Positions 18,158 through 26,641 of a DNA stretch of 64,000 nucleotides are shown here, piece by piece. The translations under genes were made by a program, and so were the position numbers. How positions within the stretch are numbered: position 1 is the first letter of the stretch; each line of letters opens with the position of its first letter. The stretch comes from Mesorhizobium escarrei (lineage in GTDB: Bacteria > Pseudomonadota > Alphaproteobacteria > Rhizobiales > Rhizobiaceae): the NCBI RefSeq assembly GCF_935825525.1, contig NZ_CAKXZT010000160.1, forward strand, positions 1-64,000, in the 5' to 3' direction. The notes under the pieces were generated by a model. The model did not search any database. It was not told the origin of the DNA and worked only from the letters and a program-made list of their open reading frames with translations.

Positions 18158-18631
18158 ATGCGTAGTTTTCTGCCCAGGTTTGCTTACCTGCTCGCGACCT
18201 CTGCCGGCGCAGGATTATCTCCGCTATGGCCGGGCACGGCCGGCGCGGGCGTCGGAGTGGCTATTGCCGCGGTGCTGATACCTGCATCGCCTTGGCTGAT
18301 CGTGATCGCCTATATGGCCCTATTCGCCGTGGGCGTATGGGCGTCGTCGCATGTCGTCTCCCATACCAGGACGGAGGATCCGCAGATCGTCGTTATTGAC
18401 GAGACCTTCGGCACCGCCGCAACGCTTTCCGTGCTGCCGCTCGACCCGGTCTGGTGGGCAGCAGGTTTCCTTGCTTTTCGGTTTTTCGACGTCGCCAAGC
18501 CTTGGCCCATCGGCGTCGTGCATGAGAAGGTAAGGGGCGGACTCGGCATCATGCTGGACGACGCGGCTGCGGCTGTGTTCGCCGGCGCGTCGCTGCTTTT
18601 GCTGAACGATTTGATTCACCGTTTGCCGTAA
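18158..18631 (+). CDS. pgpA: Phosphatidylglycerophosphatase A
   Basis: A 157-residue membrane phosphatase that removes phosphate from phosphatidylglycerol phosphate. It shows the family landmarks in order: GLSPLWPGTAGAGVGVA, EDPQIVVIDETFGT, FRFFDVAKPWPIG and GLGIMLDDAAAAV, with three to four hydrophobic helices. The length is typical. A GGGGAAGCC stretch lies upstream of the ATG at 18158. It is divergent from the CDP-alcohol phosphatidyltransferase, giving a plausible two-gene phosphatidylglycerol unit. Function is well supported by motif; regulation is not visible. Confidence 0.9.
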   Translation: MRSFLPRFAYLLATSAGAGLSPLWPGTAGAGVGVAIAAVLIPASPWLIVIAYMALFAVGVWASSHVVSHTRTEDPQIVVIDETFGTAATLSVLPLDPVWWAAGFLAFRFFDVAKPWPIGVVHEKVRGGLGIMLDDAAAAVFAGASLLLLNDLIHRLP

Positions 18632-18789
18632 GGGAGGACATCTCAGCCTTCACCTGCCACTGTCGAGCTTGATGCGGCCCAGTGGGAAAAAGCCCTGTCT
18701 CCACTAAAATCTGCCGGAGCAGCGCTGGGAGCATTTTGCAGCCAAGTGGAATCACTTGGTGTCGCAGAAATGCGGCTAAGACAAATAGA

Positions 18790-18831
18790 TAGAGCGGGAT
18801 GCCCAGTTCAATTTGAACGCATCCCGCTCTA
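18790..18831 (-). terminator. Long inverted repeat at the end of the sugar operon
   Basis: A perfect 13-base stem (TAGAGCGGGATGC with GCATCCCGCTCTA) encloses a second six-base stem (GTTCAA with TTGAAC). On the minus strand it is followed by CTATTTGTCTT. It overlaps the stop codon of the aldolase gene, so it probably terminates the operon; it could also stop the opposite pgpA transcript. Confidence 0.65.
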
Positions 18832-19521
18832 GACCGCAGCGTCGCGCGGCCGCGCCAAATCGTTCGTTCCCTCCGGATCCGGCGCTTGGCCATAACTCAT
18901 CTTCTTCATCTGCTCGATCACCCGCGCCATCTCCTCGTCCGAAAGGACCGGCGGCTCGCCAAGGCTAAGCGCCTGGACATACACGCGCGACAGGGTTTCG
19001 ACCTCATTCGCCAGCCACAACGCCGCTTCCATGGTCTTGCCGAGCGAAATCTGGCCGTGCTGGCCGAGCAGACAGGCGAGGCGATCCTTGAGTGCAACCA
19101 AGGCATTGTCGGACAAGGCCTGTGTGCCAAAGGTTGCGTAGTCCGCGCAGCGGATGGTGGTGCCGCCAGCCACTCCTGTCATATAGTGGAAGCTCGGGAT
19201 CGTCTTGTGATGGCAGGCCAGCGTCGTGGCGTAGAGCGAGTGGCAATGCAGCACGACCTCGATCTCCTGCCGCTCCCTCAAAATGTCGCGGTGGAAGCGC
19301 CACTCCGAGGAGGGCCGTCGGCCGACATAGGTGCCGTCAAAGCCCATCTCGACGATGTCTTCGGCCGTCATTGTTTCGTAGGGCAGCGACGAGGGCGTGA
19401 TCAGGAAACCGTCGCTGCAGCGCACCGACAGGTTGCCGGCATTGCCCTGGTTGATACCGCTTGAGTTCATGCGGCGGCAAACATCCACCATCTCGCGGCG
19501 CAGAGCGCTGTCATCAGTCAT
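18829..19521 (-). CDS. Class II aldolase/adducin family (fuculose-phosphate aldolase-like)
   Basis: A 230-residue zinc aldolase of the FucA/AraD fold. The catalytic Glu lies in SSEWRFHRDIL (about residue 70), the first two zinc ligands in VLHCHSLYATTL (about 90-92) and the third His in LLGQHGQISLG (about 155), the same spacing as FucA. The expected reaction is retro-aldol cleavage of a ketose 1-phosphate to DHAP and an aldehyde. It is the last gene of the ABC-epimerase-kinase operon; its ATG at 19521 overlaps the kinase stop as ATGA and has AAAGGAACG upstream. An AraD-like epimerase role is less likely because the operon already has an epimerase. Substrate unknown. Confidence 0.82.
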   Translation of the reverse strand: MTDDSALRREMVDVCRRMNSSGINQGNAGNLSVRCSDGFLITPSSLPYETMTAEDIVEMGFDGTYVGRRPSSEWRFHRDILRERQEIEVVLHCHSLYATTLACHHKTIPSFHYMTGVAGGTTIRCADYATFGTQALSDNALVALKDRLACLLGQHGQISLGKTMEAALWLANEVETLSRVYVQALSLGEPPVLSDEEMARVIEQMKKMSYGQAPDPEGTNDLARPRDAAV

Positions 19522-20993
19522 CGATCGTTCCTTTTGCTGGTCTTGCCCTGTTGCAAGTTGTTTCGCTTCGCCAGTTCGCGCCACCGCTGTGCATAGGCTG
19601 CGAGCGCCTCACGATCGCCGGCAAAGGCAGTCGGCAGGCTGACTGCGATGGGAGCCGGCGTGTCACGAGTTTCATGTTCGCCAAGTAACGCCGCACCCGA
19701 AGCGGTGCCATAGGCGTCGAGGTTGTAGACCGTTTCGGCGTGTGGCCGAAGCGCGGCAACCAGCGTGGCGTAGAGCGGATCCCTCAGGAAGGTGCCATCC
19801 AATGCAACCAGCCCGTATTCGTTCAGCACATCGATACATTCCACCGTCAGCAGCGCGGCATAAAGCACTGCGAGCGCCTTGCGCTCAGCAGGGGTTTCTG
19901 CAGGCGGCCCTTCAAACCGGCCGCGCCCAGCGCTGCCTGGAAACAGGCCGTCATCGTCGCCGAACGACGGCAATGCGAAGCTGCCGCGCTCAATCAGCAA
20001 GCTGACCAGCGCAGCGTCGGCCGCAGTTCCTTCTTGCCCTTGCCCTGCCACCCCCTGCCCTGCCACATGACTGAACTCTCGTCCGCCCATGGTCAAAACG
20101 CCGCCGACCGGGCGTCCTGTCACGTCGCTGTTCAGCACCATTCCGCGATTTTCATCGAGTTGGTCGAGAGGTGTCGCCGCGCACATTCCGACAATCCAGG
20201 TTCCGGTAGAGATCACGCAGGCGTCGCGCATGCCTGCCGCCTGGTAGCGGTAGAGGTTCAGGCTGCTGTCGTGGCCGCCGGTCAGGACAGACAGCCTTTC
20301 CGGTATGCCGTGCCGGTGCGCCAGATCGTGCCGGATTGGCCCCAGCGTCTCCCAGGCCGGATGGAATGGTGGCATGAGACGCTGCCACCCCTGCCCCGCC
20401 ACAATGGGCGACCACTGCTTGCGCACATTGTTCCATAGATGGGACTGCGCCGAGAGGATCGTCGTTTCGGCCGATGGCACGCCCGACAGCCGCCAGGCCC
20501 AATATTGAGGCAAGCCCAGATACCACCGAGCCTGAGCGACGCGCTCCGGATCAACCTGCTGCATCCAGTACAGCTGGCGCGCCTGGTGGGCAGCCTTCAG
20601 CATGATTGAGCTGCCGCGATCGAAGAAATCGCCCGAAAGCGGCGCGTAGCCATCGCGAATTGCAGGCGGCAGATCCTGCTCATAATCAATCATCGGCAGG
20701 GCGCAAGTCTCGTCGGGATCTGCGTTCACCAGAACCCCTGCGGAGCCATGTCCTGTGCCGACCACCTTTTCCAGCGGATGGTGTCGGCACAAAGTGGCGA
20801 GCGAGCCGAACAGCCAGTCGCTGATGCCGTTGAGATCGTGCTGCCGCCAAGGTGGACCGGGCCGCACTTCGTTATGGACAGAGAGGCTCTCCACGAGCAC
20901 GCCGTCGAGCGTCATCGCGGAGAGCTTTACATTGGTCTTGCCGACATCGAAGACGGCGATCCTTGCGCCGTCCGCCTTCTGCCCGTCACCCAT
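19518..20993 (-). CDS. FGGY-family carbohydrate kinase
   Basis: A 491-residue sugar kinase. The N-terminal ATPase fold begins AVFDVGKTNVKLSAM, the phosphate-1 loop. The conserved GGHDSSLNLYRY near residue 238 supplies the catalytic Asp, and STGTWIVGM the phosphate-2 region. The FucK-like length and the downstream fuculose-type aldolase suggest it phosphorylates a ketose at O1. A local duplication VAGQGVAGQGQ is visible in the middle and might be a recent slippage event. It is separated from the epimerase gene by only four bases. Rhamnulokinase or L-ribulokinase activity are alternatives. Confidence 0.82.
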   Translation of the reverse strand: MGDGQKADGARIAVFDVGKTNVKLSAMTLDGVLVESLSVHNEVRPGPPWRQHDLNGISDWLFGSLATLCRHHPLEKVVGTGHGSAGVLVNADPDETCALPMIDYEQDLPPAIRDGYAPLSGDFFDRGSSIMLKAAHQARQLYWMQQVDPERVAQARWYLGLPQYWAWRLSGVPSAETTILSAQSHLWNNVRKQWSPIVAGQGWQRLMPPFHPAWETLGPIRHDLAHRHGIPERLSVLTGGHDSSLNLYRYQAAGMRDACVISTGTWIVGMCAATPLDQLDENRGMVLNSDVTGRPVGGVLTMGGREFSHVAGQGVAGQGQEGTAADAALVSLLIERGSFALPSFGDDDGLFPGSAGRGRFEGPPAETPAERKALAVLYAALLTVECIDVLNEYGLVALDGTFLRDPLYATLVAALRPHAETVYNLDAYGTASGAALLGEHETRDTPAPIAVSLPTAFAGDREALAAYAQRWRELAKRNNLQQGKTSKRNDR

Positions 20994-20997
20994 CGTG

Positions 20998-21846
20998 TCA
21001 GATCAGACCGTATTGGCGAGCCTTGTTGCGCAGGAACGGCAAGCCATTGCCCATCACTTCGGCCTCATCCTTCGCAACCGGCCGCCAGACCGAGAGGCCG
21101 TAGGAGACTTCCGGCGGCATGTTGATGAAGCTTTCCATGGCAAGTCCGCCCTTGAAACCGATCGCCGCCAGCGTCGCGTAAATCTCGTCCCAGGGGCAGT
21201 TGCCGGTGCCAGGTGTGCCGCGATCGCTCTCGGACAAGTGGATGTACTTCAGGTGATCGCGGGCGGCCAGAATGCCGTTGGCGGCCCCCTTCTCCTCGAT
21301 GTTCATGTGGTAGGTGTCAAGATGAACAAAGATGTTGTCGGCGCCGACCTTCTCGACCATCCAGACGGCCTGCGCGCCGGTATTGATCAAATGGTTCTCG
21401 TAGCGGTTCACGGCCTCGATTCCGAGCTCGATGCCGCGCTTCCTGGCGTGTCTGGCGGCGACGGTCAGCACATGGGCGATATTGTCGTATTCCTTTTCGG
21501 TCGGTGGCAGGCCGGTGCGTTCGCCGATACCGCCGAAAATCACGCCGGAAAGCGCCAGCGCGCCCATTTCCGCAGTCTTGTCGATCGCCACTTCGAGATG
21601 TTCGATGGCGGCATCCGGCCGCACCGAGGCCCAGGCGCGCTCCGGCAGGCCGAGCGAGCAAACGGCAGGAAGATTGTGCTTTTCGAGCAAGGCGCGTGTG
21701 TGCGCGGCATCGACCGCCGGCGCGTTCAGAAGCGCGATCTCGATAAAGTCCATCCCGTATTTGACGGAAGCCGCGATCGCCTTCTCCGCGCCGGCCCGGT
21801 CCCAGTTCATCGTCCACATCGAGGTGTGGACCCCAAAACCATGCAT
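20998..21846 (-). CDS. Sugar (phosphate) isomerase/epimerase, ketose 3-epimerase type
   Basis: A 282-residue AP-endonuclease-2-like TIM barrel. The four metal ligands of the D-tagatose/D-psicose 3-epimerase family are all present with family spacing: Glu in GIEAVNRYE (about 142), Asp in VHLDTYHMNIEE (about 177), His in YIHLSESDRG (about 202) and Glu in AMESFI (about 237). The substrate-contact Arg in SDRGTPGTG is also kept. This supports C3 epimerisation of a free ketose. It sits between the permease and kinase genes in the same operon, so it probably converts the imported sugar to the kinase substrate. Confidence 0.82.
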   Translation of the reverse strand: MHGFGVHTSMWTMNWDRAGAEKAIAASVKYGMDFIEIALLNAPAVDAAHTRALLEKHNLPAVCSLGLPERAWASVRPDAAIEHLEVAIDKTAEMGALALSGVIFGGIGERTGLPPTEKEYDNIAHVLTVAARHARKRGIELGIEAVNRYENHLINTGAQAVWMVEKVGADNIFVHLDTYHMNIEEKGAANGILAARDHLKYIHLSESDRGTPGTGNCPWDEIYATLAAIGFKGGLAMESFINMPPEVSYGLSVWRPVAKDEAEVMGNGLPFLRNKARQYGLI

Positions 21847-21851
21847 CTAAC

Positions 21852-22847
21852 TCACCCTCTGTTTGTGTTTAGGAATTTGAGGCGCCCGGCAAGCCAGCGC
21901 AGGATCATCACCGTGATCATCAGGATGCCCCAGACTGCCGTCGCAAGATGCTGGCTTGCGCCCATCAGATTGAGTCCCGAGGACAGAAGCTGGAGCACGA
22001 CCAGCGCAACGAAGACCGGGATCACCCGACCGAAGCCGCCGAACGGATTGACCCCGCCAAGGAAGCAGGCAAGCACGGTGATCAGCAGGTAAGACTCGCC
22101 GTGGCCGACACGCACCGAATTGAAGCGCGCCAGCATGATGATGCCGGCGACCGCGCACATCGCGCCGGACAATGTGTAGACGAGAACCTGCACCTTGCGC
22201 GTATTGATACCGGAATAGCGCGTGGCCTCGATATTGGAACCGATCATGTAGGTGTTGAAGCCTAGCTTCATGCGCGTCAGCAAGACGTGCCAGATCAGCA
22301 CGCAAGCGATGAAGATGAGCAACGGCACCGGGATGCCAAAAATCGAACCGTAGCCGATCGGCGCCAGGAAGCTGGGAATGCCGGACACGTCGCCGCCGCG
22401 CGTCAGGAATTCGCCGAGACCGCGCAGGAAGATCATCATCGACAGCGAGACCAGGATCGGGTGAGCCTTGGTGTAGGCGATGACGAGCCCCATGATCAGC
22501 CCGCTCAGTGCTCCGACCGCGATGGCAAGGACCGAGCCAAGCACAAAAGCGCCGATGCCCGCGTCGACGCCTCCCTGGCTTTGCAGTACCCAAGCCAGCG
22601 TCAGGCCGGCCATGTTGGCCGTGAAGGTGATGGCCAGGTTCAGGCCGCCGGTCAGGATCGGCAGCAGCATGGCGAGTGTGAGGAGGCCGAGTTCAGGCAG
22701 CTGGAAGGCGACGGATCCAAAGGTAGCGCGGGAAAGAAAGTTCGGCGCGGCAAAACCAAACACGATCATGACAGCTACGAACGCGGCAAACGGACCGGCA
22801 AGCTCGGGGCCGAGCGCGTTGCGGACGCGTTCAATCAAAACCGTCAT
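21852..22847 (-). CDS. Sugar ABC transporter permease (second)
   Basis: A 331-residue inner-membrane permease of the ribose/xylose-type (BPD_transp_2) family with eight to ten helices. It has the conserved GFNTYMIGSNIEATRYSGIN segment, which contacts the ATPase, followed by LSGAMCAVAGIIMLARFNS. The ATG at 22847 overlaps the stop of the first permease as ATGA, so the pair is translated together and probably forms a heterodimer. It precedes the epimerase gene by five bases. The longer open frame to 23309 overlaps the neighbouring gene and is not coding. Confidence 0.88.
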   Translation of the reverse strand: MTVLIERVRNALGPELAGPFAAFVAVMIVFGFAAPNFLSRATFGSVAFQLPELGLLTLAMLLPILTGGLNLAITFTANMAGLTLAWVLQSQGGVDAGIGAFVLGSVLAIAVGALSGLIMGLVIAYTKAHPILVSLSMMIFLRGLGEFLTRGGDVSGIPSFLAPIGYGSIFGIPVPLLIFIACVLIWHVLLTRMKLGFNTYMIGSNIEATRYSGINTRKVQVLVYTLSGAMCAVAGIIMLARFNSVRVGHGESYLLITVLACFLGGVNPFGGFGRVIPVFVALVVLQLLSSGLNLMGASQHLATAVWGILMITVMILRWLAGRLKFLNTNRG

Positions 22848-23845
22848 GAATGCACCCGTCGGCTTTTCAGGAACGGCAGCAGGCGTTCGATGCTGGTATT
22901 CGAAAGCGTGATTGCGGCAAGGATAATGGCGCCGACGATCATCTTGAACGCGAAAGGCGACACGCCCATCAAATTTAGTCCGTTCTGGGTGATCGAGACC
23001 AACAGAACGCCCAGAATGCAGCCGAGCACGCTGCCCTTGCCGCCGCCGAGCCGCGCACCGCCAAGGACCACGGCTGCCAGGACGTCGAGTTCGCGCCCAT
23101 AGAGGGCATTCGGCACAACCTCCTGCGCGTAATGCGCTTGGACGAGACCGGCGATACCCGCCATCAGGCCAAGCCAGCCGAAGGCGATAAATTGCATGGC
23201 ACCGATATTGATGCCGAAGCGGCGCGCGCCCTCCGGGTTGTCGCCAAATGCGTACAGTTGGCGGCCAGTGGTGGTGCGCGTGATCAACGCCCAGGTAGCG
23301 AACACGCATATGGCCATAATGAGCACAGGCAGGGTGATCTCCGCCCAGGTACCGTCAGCCATCTCTCGCTCGAACAGCACGACGCGAGTGGTGAGCCAGT
23401 CCGGCAGGTTGTAGATCGACACGCCGCCTGTGAAAAACATCAGCAAGCCGAAGAAAATATTGAAAGTCGAAATCGTGGCGACGATCGAGATGATCCTGAA
23501 CCCGTGGATCAGGAAGGCGTTGATGCAGCCCAACGCGACGCCCAATGCGCCAGCGATGATGAAGCCGACAATCCAATTCCCGCCGCCGATCCAGCCGAGG
23601 ACGGTCGCGGTCAGATACTGCACAACGGAGGCAGCAACCGCGAAGGAGATGTCAATGCCGCCGGCGATCAGCACGACCAGCAGGCCAACGGCGAAGATGA
23701 TGTTGACCGAGCTGGTGTTTAGAAGGTCAAACGCGTTGCCGAGGGTGAAGAACCGGTCCGTCGCGAACGAAAGGAAGACGCAGATGGCGGCGATAACAGC
23801 GAGCAAAGCCAGTTCCGTTGCGTGGGAGCGGACAAACCTACGCAT
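22844..23845 (-). CDS. Sugar ABC transporter permease (first)
   Basis: A 333-residue permease of the same family as its downstream partner. It begins MRRFVRSHATELALLAVIAA and has the coupling segment TGRQLYAFGDNPEGARRFGI. GLLVVLIAGGIDISFAVAAS is typical of ribose-type permeases. GAGGAGGCGG stands before the ATG at 23845, which overlaps the ATPase 3' end by eight bases. It acts in the inner membrane with the neighbouring permease and ATPase. Two distinct permeases are common for ABC importers of pentoses and deoxysugars in Rhizobiales. Confidence 0.88.
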   Translation of the reverse strand: MRRFVRSHATELALLAVIAAICVFLSFATDRFFTLGNAFDLLNTSSVNIIFAVGLLVVLIAGGIDISFAVAASVVQYLTATVLGWIGGGNWIVGFIIAGALGVALGCINAFLIHGFRIISIVATISTFNIFFGLLMFFTGGVSIYNLPDWLTTRVVLFEREMADGTWAEITLPVLIMAICVFATWALITRTTTGRQLYAFGDNPEGARRFGINIGAMQFIAFGWLGLMAGIAGLVQAHYAQEVVPNALYGRELDVLAAVVLGGARLGGGKGSVLGCILGVLLVSITQNGLNLMGVSPFAFKMIVGAIILAAITLSNTSIERLLPFLKSRRVHS

Positions 23846-25352
23846 AGACCGCCTCCTCGATCGCCTGGAGGGTCGTAGCGCCCGGCGTAAATTCGCCGAC
23901 AATGCGCCCCTGAGCCATGTGCAGCACACGGTCCGCGTTGAAATAGACTTCAGGCACCTCGTCCGAGATCAGGATAATGGCCAGGCCGCTGTCCGCCAGC
24001 TTGGAAACGATGTCGAAAATGCCGGCGCGCGCGCCGACATCGACGCCGACCGTCGGTGCGTCGAGGATAAGCAGCTTCGGGTCGGTCGCCAGCCATTTTG
24101 CAATGGCGACACGTTGCTGATTTCCCCCTGACAGGGTCGAGATCGCGTCGTCCTGCTTTCCGATCCTGACGCCGAGATCCCTTATCCAGCGATTGACCAG
24201 AGATCGCTTGCGATCGCTCGAAATGAAACCGCCTGAAAGGATCTTGTCCAGCGAGGCGATGACCATGTTGTCGGCGATGGCCTGCGGCTGAATGAGACCG
24301 AGCGACAGCCGGTCTTCCGAAAGATAGGCGACGCCAGCTGCGATCGCGTCACGGTTGGAACCGAAGCGAACGGGTTTGCCATCCAGGACGACAGAGCCCG
24401 ATTTCGGCTTGCGCATGCCAAACAATGTCAGCGCCAGCTCGGTGCGCCCTGCCCCGAGCAACCCGGTGATGCCGAGCGTCTCGCCGCGCCGGACCGTCAA
24501 GGACACATCCTCGAATTCGCCGGGCCGCGACAGCCCCTTGACCTCAAGCATGACCGGGCTCGTGCTCAAATCCCGATGCAGGACGGAATAGTCGAAGGTC
24601 TTGCCCGTCATCAACTCGGTGATGCGCGACTGGGTCAGGCCTTTGGTTGGATAGACGCCAACCAGAGCGCCGTCGCGCAGCACGGTGACGCGGCTGGAGA
24701 TTTCAAGAACCTCCGCCAGGCGATGACTGACGAACACTACGGCAACGCCCGACGCCGACAGATTGCGCACAATATCCAGCAGATAGTCGGTTTCGGATTG
24801 GGTCAGCGACGCCGTCGGCTCGTCCATAAAGACGAGCTTTGCCTCGCCGACGAGGGCGCGCGCGATTGCTACGATCTGCCGCTGTGCGATGGGAAAGTGG
24901 TGGAGTGCCAGATCGACATCGAAGGCAACACCAAGACGTTGCAAGGCGTTGATCGCGACACGGCGCATCTCGGCATAGTTCACCAGCCGCGGCCAGCGGC
25001 CGATGACGGTCTGGAACGCGATATTCTCGGCGACAGTCATCTCGGGAAACAAAGCGAGGTCCTGCCAGATGACCTGAATTCCGCTGGCCTGCGCCGTAAC
25101 CGGCGACATATGGGAGTAGCTCTGGCCATCATAGTCGATCACGGCGCCCGCCTCGGGCTTGTACACACCTGTAATGACCTTGATCAGCGTGCTCTTGCCG
25201 GAGCCGTTCTCGCCGGCGAGGCAATGCACCTCGCCCGGCAGCACCTCAAAGCTGACATTCTTCAGCGCCTTCACGCCGCCGAACGTCATGTTGACGTTGC
25301 GGAGCGACAGCAGCGGCCGTGGTGCGGCGCCATCGAGTGCCTGATCAGCCAT
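23838..25352 (-). CDS. Sugar ABC transporter ATP-binding protein (tandem ABC domains)
   Basis: A 504-residue ATPase with two fused ABC modules. Module one has Walker A GENGSGKST near residue 46 and Walker B KLVFMDEPTASL. Module two has LLGAGRTEL in place of a canonical Walker A, as usual in RbsA/XylG/MglA proteins, and the strong signature LSGGNQQRVAIAKWL with KLLILDAPTVGVD. The Ala in LDAPT, where most relatives have Glu, is a variation to note. The start at 25352 (MADQALDG) is the better of two; a TTG at 25385 is possible. The protein is cytoplasmic and powers import of the unknown sugar. Confidence 0.9.
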   Translation of the reverse strand: MADQALDGAAPRPLLSLRNVNMTFGGVKALKNVSFEVLPGEVHCLAGENGSGKSTLIKVITGVYKPEAGAVIDYDGQSYSHMSPVTAQASGIQVIWQDLALFPEMTVAENIAFQTVIGRWPRLVNYAEMRRVAINALQRLGVAFDVDLALHHFPIAQRQIVAIARALVGEAKLVFMDEPTASLTQSETDYLLDIVRNLSASGVAVVFVSHRLAEVLEISSRVTVLRDGALVGVYPTKGLTQSRITELMTGKTFDYSVLHRDLSTSPVMLEVKGLSRPGEFEDVSLTVRRGETLGITGLLGAGRTELALTLFGMRKPKSGSVVLDGKPVRFGSNRDAIAAGVAYLSEDRLSLGLIQPQAIADNMVIASLDKILSGGFISSDRKRSLVNRWIRDLGVRIGKQDDAISTLSGGNQQRVAIAKWLATDPKLLILDAPTVGVDVGARAGIFDIVSKLADSGLAIILISDEVPEVYFNADRVLHMAQGRIVGEFTPGATTLQAIEEAVYA

Positions 25353-25389
25353 CGAGTCGAAACCTGGATCCAATCGCGTTTGCAATCCT

Positions 25390-25425
25390 GCAGCCGGGCC
25401 GGCTCGAGGCCGGGCCCGACTGCCA
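25390..25425 (-). terminator. GC-rich hairpin between binding-protein and ATPase genes
   Basis: CGGGCC (25395-25400) can pair with GGCCCG (25413-25418), extended by GCAG/CTGC at the base and GGC/GCC in the loop. It lies in the only sizeable gap inside the operon. Such hairpins often stabilise the upstream message, so the binding protein is made in excess over the membrane parts. Confidence 0.5.
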
Positions 25426-25441
25426 TTAGCCTTGGGAGGCT

Positions 25442-26431
25442 TTACAGGCCCATCGCCGCGAGATCGTCGACAGTATCCTTGTTGATGGGGACCAGTTGAT
25501 CGACGATGATGTTACGGTTTTCGAAGTCGGGCTTAACTGTCCCTAGCCCTTCGATCGTATCGCCATCCTTGATCTCGTTGCCCTTCATGAGATGGTCGGC
25601 CAGCGTGACGAAAACCTCGCCCGCCTGCTTCGGATTCCACATGAAGCCGCCGGAGATCGCGTCGCTCTTGATAAGCTTCTGGCCCTGGCCCGGCGAGAAC
25701 GGGCCGAGCACAAATATTTCGCCCACCTTCCGGCGCTCTTCGATTGCGCGGCCAGCGCCGATCGGGCCTTGGCTGCCGAAGGCGAGGAAACCCTTCAAGC
25801 CTGGATTTGCGGAGATCAGGTCAAGCGCAGTGCTGCGGCTCTTGTCGACATCCTCGGCGACGCCATAACGTTCGCCGACAAGCTTCATCTCCGGGTTGTT
25901 CTTCTTCAGATATTCGATTGCCGCATCGGCCCAGGCATTGTGCAGCGGCACCGTCAGCGAGCCGACGAACACCGCGTACTCACCCTTGCCGCCCATCTTC
26001 TCCGCCAGGAGCTTGGCGTGAGCCTCGCCGAAGCCGGTCGCGGACGCGAGTTCGAAATCCCAGTCGGCGCCCTTTTGGCCAGGCGATTCATGCGTGATGA
26101 CGATGATACCGGCGTCCTTGGCCTTCTGCAGCACTGGTTCAAGCACTTTCGCATCATTCGGCACGACGCCGATGACCTTGACGCCCTGCGCGATCAGATC
26201 CTCGATGGCGCGAACTTGCAGTGCCGGATCAGCGCTGGTCGGGCCGACCATGAATGCGTCGATCCCGAGCTTCTGGCCGCGCTCCTTGATACCCGCCTCC
26301 ATTGCGTTGAACCACGGAATGCCGCCGATCTTGACGACGACGCCGACCTTGCCGGCCTGCTGTGCCATCGCAGCGAATGATCCGCCAATCATAAGGGTCG
26401 CGGCAAGTGCCGCGATCATGAGCTTTTTCAT
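25442..26431 (-). CDS. Periplasmic sugar-binding protein of ABC importer
   Basis: A 329-residue substrate-binding protein (Peripl_BP_4 type). A Sec signal peptide MKKLMIAALAATLMIGGSFA with cleavage near AMAQQ is clear. The mature part begins KVGVVVKIGGIPWFNAMEAG and includes VGSLTVPLHNAWADAAI, reminiscent of the rhamnose/autoinducer-2 binding subgroup. GGGAGGAG lies seven to eight bases before the ATG at 26431. It is the promoter-proximal gene of the catabolic operon and divergent from the LacI-type regulator. The ligand is unknown; by the enzymes in the operon it should be a ketose or a precursor of one. Confidence 0.88.
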   Translation of the reverse strand: MKKLMIAALAATLMIGGSFAAMAQQAGKVGVVVKIGGIPWFNAMEAGIKERGQKLGIDAFMVGPTSADPALQVRAIEDLIAQGVKVIGVVPNDAKVLEPVLQKAKDAGIIVITHESPGQKGADWDFELASATGFGEAHAKLLAEKMGGKGEYAVFVGSLTVPLHNAWADAAIEYLKKNNPEMKLVGERYGVAEDVDKSRSTALDLISANPGLKGFLAFGSQGPIGAGRAIEERRKVGEIFVLGPFSPGQGQKLIKSDAISGGFMWNPKQAGEVFVTLADHLMKGNEIKDGDTIEGLGTVKPDFENRNIIVDQLVPINKDTVDDLAAMGL

Positions 26432-26641
26432 CTGTACTCCTCCCATAACGTTCCTAGTGGGAACACACTCGAGCCGTCGAACGACGGCGGCCGTTAGAAC
26501 CTCCCCGAAAGAGACGGGGCACTACCCCATCGATCATCCACCGGTTTTCGCTTGCACAATCGATGGTGCAGAAACTATTATGCATCGAGAAGCTTTCGTC
26601 AAGCGGGATATTGCTCTAAGTAGACGCGCCGGAGGCGCCAG
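26432..26641. promoter_or_regulatory. Divergent control region with an 18-base near-palindrome (26553-26570)
   Basis: The spacer between the binding-protein gene and the regulator contains TGCACAATCGATGGTGCA at 26553-26570, an inverted repeat with only one mismatched pair and a central ATCGAT. LacI-family regulators bind such centred palindromes, so this is the best operator candidate for the regulator at 26642. Related ATCGAT/GCATCGA words occur nearby at about 26529 and 26582. Confidence 0.55.

Noticed and set aside
20755..22092. A 445-codon plus-strand open frame across the kinase and epimerase genes
   Set aside because: It runs antisense through three well-recognised minus-strand genes and shows no family features.
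21852..23309. Long version of the second permease (485 residues)
   Set aside because: The first 150 residues overlap the other permease gene and are not hydrophobic; the ATGA start at 22847 gives a normal permease.
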